From an uncultured Clostridia bacterium (lineage in GTDB: Bacteria > Bacillota > Clostridia > Christensenellales > CAG-314), in NCBI GenBank assembly GCA_934281515.1, contig CAKQXG010000023.1, positions 1 through 19,839 on the forward strand: a DNA stretch of 19,839 nt, read 5' to 3'. Made by a program: the position numbers and the translations under genes. Below are positions 15,888 to 19,839 of the stretch, piece after piece (positions within the stretch are counted from its first letter, which is position 1; every line of letters starts with the position of its first letter). Below the pieces are notes generated by a model. The model searched no databases. It was not told the DNA's origin and saw only the letters and a program-made list of their open reading frames with translations.

Positions 15888-16613
15888 TTAGTTCTCCGCA
15901 ACAACCGTAAAGCACATCACATCGCCAACCATACCCACTACCTGAACGTCCGCACCACGCTTTACATACAGGTCGACGGTTTGTCCGCACAACACTTCTT
16001 TGTGGTAAACAATCTCCACATAGTTGTGCGAGCCTTCGTCCAGCGCGTCCTCGACAAAAGTAATATAGTTTGTGTTGTTGACGTGCTTGTTGACGTCCAA
16101 CATACTGCGCCTGACAACAACACTGTCGACTTCGACAAAGTCGTCGGTTTTGCGCACACGCGCAAAGTCGGGCGCAAGTGCAATCGTATCGTCGGCAAAA
16201 TCGGCGTCGGCGAATCCGTCCACGGTGTTTGCCGTCACAGCTTTGCGACTTGCCTTGTCCACCACCAGCCACTGCGAGTACGCCTCGACAAGCAGTTTGT
16301 CAGTATCTGCGTCGTACACTTCAAACAGCCTGTCGTAAAAAAACTTGTTCGGCGCCTTGGGCCACGTGTACACGCGCAATGTCTTTACCGCCTTTGTAAT
16401 GCTTTTAACCCTGCGGTACTTCATTTTTGACAGCACCCACAGCAGTTGCTTATCGTTCAGGTCATCCCACCCCAAGCCAAAATCCTTGACATGTTGTCCC
16501 GCCGTGTTTTGCAGAAACTGCATCAGGCGCGCCGAGCGCAAGTTGCCGTCTACGTCAAAATCCGTCTCCAACAACTCGAAATCATGCACGTAAAAGGTCT
16601 TTGTCGGCTTCAT
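15888..16613 (-). CDS. Acyl-ACP thioesterase (FatA/FatB-like double hotdog)
   Basis: The enzyme hydrolyses acyl-ACP to release free fatty acids. The protein has 241 residues, the usual length of bacterial members, with two hotdog halves (about 1-125 and 150-241). The second half has the family motif DVNKHVNNTNYI (D173, N175, H177, N179), which contains the catalytic Asn and His. E200 in YVEIVYHKE is in the region where the third catalytic residue is expected. The long first-half helix passes through SARLMQFLQNTAGQH. The ATG immediately follows the marR stop (TAG then ATG, no gap), with GAGGAC about seven bases upstream inside marR. Translation is therefore probably coupled, and expression is probably controlled by that MarR protein. 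The acyl chain length preferred cannot be read from sequence. Confidence 0.92.
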   Translation of the reverse strand: MKPTKTFYVHDFELLETDFDVDGNLRSARLMQFLQNTAGQHVKDFGLGWDDLNDKQLLWVLSKMKYRRVKSITKAVKTLRVYTWPKAPNKFFYDRLFEVYDADTDKLLVEAYSQWLVVDKASRKAVTANTVDGFADADFADDTIALAPDFARVRKTDDFVEVDSVVVRRSMLDVNKHVNNTNYITFVEDALDEGSHNYVEIVYHKEVLCGQTVDLYVKRGADVQVVGMVGDVMCFTVVAEN

Positions 16614-17063
16614 CTACTTGTCCTCGCCCTTGTCGTGTCCGAAAAACGTCGCCAACGTCTCGATAGCATCGTACAGTTTGTCCACTTCCTCCTGCGGTTT
16701 TTTGTGCAATACAAATGTAAGCTTGCGATCCACTTCACGCTTGAGCGAAGCAACCGTATTACGTCCGTGCTCCGACATGCGTACATAAATTTTGCGACGA
16801 TTGGACGGGTCGATAAACCGCTCCGCCATGCCAAACTCAACAAGTCCGTCCACAACCTTGGTAAGTTGTTGATTGCTCATGTTAAGTTCGTCGGCAAGCT
16901 CGGACATGGTAATCGTTCCGTTTTTGTCCAATGCGTTTAAGCAGGTAAGTTGGGTCATGGATATAGGCACGTCCTTGATAGACACCAGATTGCGAAACGC
17001 CTTACGCACACGCGGATAATAAAGAAAGATGATGTCCACCATTTCAGAAACGGACTTGCTCAT
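16614..17063 (-). CDS. MarR-family transcriptional regulator
   Basis: This is a 149-residue winged helix-turn-helix protein, likely a dimeric repressor. The recognition region is TMSELADELNMSNQQLTKVVDGL and the wing is ERFIDPSNRRKIYVRMS, both typical of MarR. The start was placed at 17063 because GGAGGT lies five bases upstream; an upstream in-frame ATG (17102) has no such site. It is the first gene of a two-gene operon with the acyl-ACP thioesterase, so it may sense a fatty-acid-related ligand, as the MarR-family FabT does in lipid synthesis of streptococci. That role is inference from context. A perfect 14-bp palindrome lies directly upstream of its ribosome-binding site and is the best candidate operator. 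Confidence 0.9.
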   Translation of the reverse strand: MSKSVSEMVDIIFLYYPRVRKAFRNLVSIKDVPISMTQLTCLNALDKNGTITMSELADELNMSNQQLTKVVDGLVEFGMAERFIDPSNRRKIYVRMSEHGRNTVASLKREVDRKLTFVLHKKPQEEVDKLYDAIETLATFFGHDKGEDK

Positions 17064-17075
17064 GTGTACCTCCGT

Positions 17076-17089
17076 CGGTCGATCGACCG
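17076..17089. promoter_or_regulatory. Candidate MarR operator
   Basis: CGGTCGATCGACCG is a perfect 14-bp palindrome in the marR leader, about 40 bases past the predicted transcription start and just before the ribosome-binding site. Its position suits autorepression by roadblock. It could alternatively fold as a small RNA hairpin. Confidence 0.5.
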
Positions 17090-17137
17090 CGCAACAAGTC
17101 ACGCCAAAATATACGCGCCCGTTGCAAATCGTATATT

Positions 17138-17166
17138 ATTGTACCAAAAAACGCCGCAAAAGTCAA
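17138..17166 (-). promoter_or_regulatory. Promoter of the marR-thioesterase operon
   Basis: Minus-strand TTGACT (17166-17161), 17 bases, then TACAAT (17143-17138). Strong sigma-A-like pair, with a leader of about 65 bases. Confidence 0.78.
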
Positions 17167-17215
17167 CAGAGACAAACACAAAAGCAAATTTTGTTAAAAA
17201 AACTTTTTGTAACCG

Positions 17216-17244
17216 TTGACAGTCGCGCCAAACTATACTATAAT
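17216..17244 (+). promoter_or_regulatory. Full-consensus promoter of the P2A ATPase gene
   Basis: TTGACA (17216-17221), 17 bases, then TATAAT (17239-17244): both hexamers match the sigma-A consensus completely. Such a strong constitutive promoter fits control by the downstream riboswitch rather than at initiation. Confidence 0.88.
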
Positions 17245-17284
17245 ACACACAAGGTTTGTATATCAAGCCGTTTCAACTGCATAT

Positions 17285-17379
17285 GTGGGGGAGTAATTTG
17301 CGCAAAACCCTTTGCGAAACATTGCCAACAACTTCACGACGGCTTGCCGTCTGGCACTGTTGTAAAAAATGAGACTCAC
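17285..17379 (+). ncRNA. yybP-ykoY (Mn2+-sensing) riboswitch
   Basis: The leader folds as this riboswitch class. P1 pairs GTGGG (17285-17289) with CTCAC (17375-17379). It is followed directly by the conserved GGAGTA (17290-17295) and closed on the 3' side by AGA (17372-17374). P2 is CGCAAA/TTTGCG around ACCC, followed by the conserved AAACA. P3 is CAACA/TGTTG with an internal loop carrying TTC and TGGCAC, capped by GACGG/CCGTC. These landmarks match the lactococcal yybP-ykoY RNA as I know it. The class senses Mn2+ and usually turns on Mn2+/Ca2+ exporters. The 3' strand of P1 is also the 5' strand of the terminator, so metal binding should favour read-through. Confidence 0.88.
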
Positions 17380-17419
17380 GCGACCGATCTGTCTTTTCGT
17401 GTTGCGGTGAGCCTTTTTT
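17373..17419 (+). terminator. Riboswitch-controlled intrinsic terminator
   Basis: GACTCAC and GCGAC (17373-17384) pair with GTTGCG and GTGAGCC (17401-17413), with one mismatch and a one-base bulge. T6 follows (17414-17419). It shares CTCAC with the riboswitch P1 helix, so the two structures exclude each other. Confidence 0.8.
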
Positions 17420-17438
17420 GTTACAGGGCGACTCAACA

Positions 17439-17460
17439 CGTCGACAGCCGACGCTTTTTT
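17439..17460 (+). terminator. Possible second short terminator in the ATPase leader
   Basis: CGTCG (17439-17443) pairs with CGACG (17449-17453), followed by C and T6. The stem is only 5 bp, so efficiency is doubtful. Confidence 0.25.
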
Positions 17461-17538
17461 GCAATCGTTGCGCCTTGCATATGCCGACCACACAGACTGC
17501 ACCACAACCAAACTCTGACCGCAGTCAAGGAGAGAAAA

Positions 17539-19839
17539 ATGAAACACTACAATCACACCGCCGACGAAGTACTTGCCGAGGTACAGTCCTCCGCAAACGG
17601 TCTGACGTCGGAGCAGGCGCAACAACGCCTTGCACAAAACGGCAAAAACAAGCTTGCAGAAGGCAAAAAAACGCCGATGATACTCAAGTTTCTGCAACAG
17701 CTTACCGACCCGATGATCATTATCCTGATGATTGCCGCCGTCATAAGCCTTGTGCTGACCATTGTGGAAAGCAAGGGTGCAGCCACTGTTGCCGACTTTG
17801 CCGACGTAATCATCATTGCCGCCGTAGTACTGCTAAACGCAATTCTCGGCGTTGTGCAGGAGAGCAAAGCCGAACAGGCAATAGAAGCTCTGCAAAGCAT
17901 GACCGAAGCGCACTGCAAAGTTATCCGCGACGGCAAAATGCAGTTTGTACCCAGTTGCGACCTTGTTGTCGGCGACATCGTGTTGCTCGAAGCCGGCGAC
18001 AGCGTTCCTGCCGACTGCCGTGTACTGGAAGCCGCAAGTTGCAAGGTAGAAGAAGCCGCTCTTACCGGCGAATCCGTCCCCGTAGACAAGTTTGATCATG
18101 CCATAGACGGCGAAATTGCTCTTGGCGACCGCAAAAACATGCTGTACATGGGCAGTACGCTTGCATACGGTCGTGCCAAAGCCGTAGTAGTAGCTACAGG
18201 CATGGCAACGGAAATGGGCAAAATAGCAAACGTGCTTGCGCAGGCCGAAGACGAACAAACACCGTTACAAATCAAAATGGCGCAGTTATCGAAGGTACTT
18301 ACCTATGCGATACTCGGCATATGCGTGTTTATCTTCGGTTTTAACCTTGTAAAAGCAATCATAAACAACGACGTAACTACAAAAGTGGTTATCGATTCGT
18401 TTATGGTAGCGGTAGGTCTTGCCGTCGCAGCCATACCCGAAGGTCTTGCCACCACCGTCACGATAGTACTCAGCATCGGCGTGACCAACATGTCCAAGAA
18501 AAACGCCGTGATACGCAAGTTGACCGCAGTAGAAACGCTGGGTTGCGCCGAAATTATCTGTTCCGACAAGACGGGTACTCTTACACAAAACAAGATGACC
18601 GTCGTAGACGCCTACGGTGACGACGAACAGTTGCTTGCTACGGCAATGGCTTTGTGCAGTGACGCACAACTAAACGACGGACAAGCCGTCGGTGAACCCA
18701 CCGAATGCGCCCTTGTCAACTACGCCAACGGGATGTCCCTTGCGAAAGACAAGTTGGAAGCCGCCATGCCGCGCGTTGCCGAAGCCCCCTTCGACAGCAT
18801 GCGCAAGATGATGAGTACAATCCACCGCGTCGGCAATGCCTACGTGCAATACACAAAGGGTGCGCCCGACGAGATTGTTGCGCGTTGCACCAGGCTCATC
18901 AAGGGTGGCAAGGTCGTGCCGATGACCGACGACGATCGCAACGCAATACTTGCCGCCAACAAGGCAATGGCAGACAAAGCATTGCGCGTGCTCGCCGCCG
19001 CCCTTGTCAACTACACCGCTTTGCCCGAGGATATCAGTCCTGCGGCAATCGAGCACGACATGACATTTGTCGGCTTGTGCGGCATGATTGACCCCGTGCG
19101 CCCCGAAGTTATCGGCGCAATCGAACAATGCCGCGCCGCAGGTATCCGCCCGATAATGATTACCGGCGACCACATCGACACCGCCGTTGCCATTGCAATG
19201 CAACTGGGCATCATCACAGACCCGTCGCAAGCGATACTGGGCAGTGCGCTGGACAAGATGTCCGACGAAGAATTCGAGCAACAAATCGGCAACTACTCCG
19301 TATACGCGCGCGTACAACCCGAACACAAGGTGCGCATTGTCAACACCTGGAAGAAACTCGGCAAAGTGTGTGCCATGACGGGTGACGGCGTAAACGACGC
19401 ACCCAGCATCAAGTCCGCCGACATCGGCGTAGGCATGGGCATCACCGGCACCGACGTAACCAAGTCCACCGCCGACATGGTGTTGTCCGACGACAACTTT
19501 GCCACCATTGTTACTGCGGTCGGTGAAGGTCGCCGTATCTACGACAACATTCGCAAAGCGATACAATTTCTTTTGTCAAGCAACCTTGCCGAAGTTATTG
19601 CCGTGTTTGTGGCAAGCGTAAGCGGCTTTACACTGTTGCTACCCAGCCACTTGTTGTGGATCAACCTTGTAACCGACTGTTTGCCTGCCGTTGCGCTTGG
19701 TATGGAACCTGCCGAAGAAGACACAATGAGCCGCCCGCCGCGCCTTAAAAACGAAAACATCTTTGCAGGCGGACTGGGAATAAACGTAGTTGTACACGGC
19801 ATAGTGCTTGCCGCCATCACTCTTGCGGCATACTTTATC
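17539..19839 (+). CDS. P2A-type Ca2+/Mn2+ ATPase, 3' end beyond the window
   Basis: The reading frame is open for 767 codons to the window edge. It encodes a SERCA/PMR1-like pump that exports Ca2+ and probably Mn2+. Motifs are TGES (176-179), the M4 ion-binding AAIPEGL (E301), phosphorylation site DKTGT (D343), KGAPDE in the nucleotide domain and GDGVND (615-620). M5 has SSNLAEV (N682 and E685), and M6 has NLVTD (N709, T712, D713). The M4-M6 residues match the ligands of both Ca2+ sites of SERCA except those in M8, which lies outside. The M6 continuation reads CLPA where GLPA is usual. Helices M7-M10, roughly 100 or more residues, are missing only because the window ends. ATG at 17539 has AAGGAG six bases upstream. 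A consensus promoter and a yybP-ykoY riboswitch precede it, making Mn2+-induced efflux the likely role. Confidence 0.94.
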   Translation, partial: MKHYNHTADEVLAEVQSSANGLTSEQAQQRLAQNGKNKLAEGKKTPMILKFLQQLTDPMIIILMIAAVISLVLTIVESKGAATVADFADVIIIAAVVLLNAILGVVQESKAEQAIEALQSMTEAHCKVIRDGKMQFVPSCDLVVGDIVLLEAGDSVPADCRVLEAASCKVEEAALTGESVPVDKFDHAIDGEIALGDRKNMLYMGSTLAYGRAKAVVVATGMATEMGKIANVLAQAEDEQTPLQIKMAQLSKVLTYAILGICVFIFGFNLVKAIINNDVTTKVVIDSFMVAVGLAVAAIPEGLATTVTIVLSIGVTNMSKKNAVIRKLTAVETLGCAEIICSDKTGTLTQNKMTVVDAYGDDEQLLATAMALCSDAQLNDGQAVGEPTECALVNYANGMSLAKDKLEAAMPRVAEAPFDSMRKMMSTIHRVGNAYVQYTKGAPDEIVARCTRLIKGGKVVPMTDDDRNAILAANKAMADKALRVLAAALVNYTALPEDISPAAIEHDMTFVGLCGMIDPVRPEVIGAIEQCRAAGIRPIMITGDHIDTAVAIAMQLGIITDPSQAILGSALDKMSDEEFEQQIGNYSVYARVQPEHKVRIVNTWKKLGKVCAMTGDGVNDAPSIKSADIGVGMGITGTDVTKSTADMVLSDDNFATIVTAVGEGRRIYDNIRKAIQFLLSSNLAEVIAVFVASVSGFTLLLPSHLLWINLVTDCLPAVALGMEPAEEDTMSRPPRLKNENIFAGGLGINVVVHGIVLAAITLAAYFI

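Larger units (their letters stand above)
17064..17538. other. Divergent control region between marR and the P2A ATPase gene
   Basis: These 475 bases hold, from left to right, the marR ribosome-binding site and palindrome, the marR promoter, an AT-rich middle, the ATPase promoter, the riboswitch, its terminator, a smaller hairpin with a T-run, and the ATPase ribosome-binding site (AAGGAG, 17527-17532). No gene was seen. Confidence 0.8.

Overview
The window reads as the chromosome of a Gram-positive bacterium, most likely an uncultured member of Bacillota/Clostridia. The evidence is indirect. Promoters are sigma-A-like with 17-base spacers, ribosome-binding sites are strong AGGAGG types, and terminators are intrinsic hairpins. 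The gene content also fits: a LytTR/GHKL two-component system, a membrane-anchored family 3 glycosidase with permuted domains, a plant/bacterial-type acyl-ACP thioesterase, and a yybP-ykoY (Mn2+) riboswitch ahead of a P2A ATPase. No rRNA, tRNA, insertion sequence, phage gene or CRISPR array was found.

Layout. (1) 1-4856: a very large DUF4011/SF1 helicase/Vsr-like nuclease/DUF3320 protein on the plus strand, resembling the single-gene antiphage protein Hhe. (2) 4857-5223: a non-coding gap between convergent genes, holding three hairpins. (3) 5224-10986, minus strand: a LytTR response regulator, its GHKL sensor kinase (split by an apparent +1 frameshift), a lipoprotein of unknown function, and a two-anchor extracellular GH3 glycosidase. 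The lipoprotein's Shine-Dalgarno lies inside a hairpin that also looks like a terminator. (4) 11249-13744, minus: a P-type cation ATPase of the VPSG (CtpE/YoaB-like) group, with a leader full of repeated CTTACAA/ATTTGC elements. (5) 13912-14946, minus: tsaD, divergent from a plus-strand UPF0200-like P-loop kinase (15204-15758). (6) 15888-17063, minus: a marR-thioesterase operon. (7) 17216-19839, plus: a consensus promoter, a yybP-ykoY riboswitch with its terminator, and a P2A Ca2+/Mn2+ ATPase cut by the window end.

The genes form several functional blocks: a probable defence gene, a sensed and regulated surface glycan-degradation cluster, metal-ion homeostasis through two different P-type ATPases, tRNA modification, and regulated fatty-acid release. 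Intrinsic terminators with nearly the same stem sequence recur at three gene ends, which suggests a genome-wide repeated terminator family.

The strongest items for a second look are the riboswitch-ATPase unit, the repeated terminator stem, the Shine-Dalgarno-sequestering leader of the lipoprotein gene, the repeat-rich leader of the first ATPase, and the split sensor kinase.
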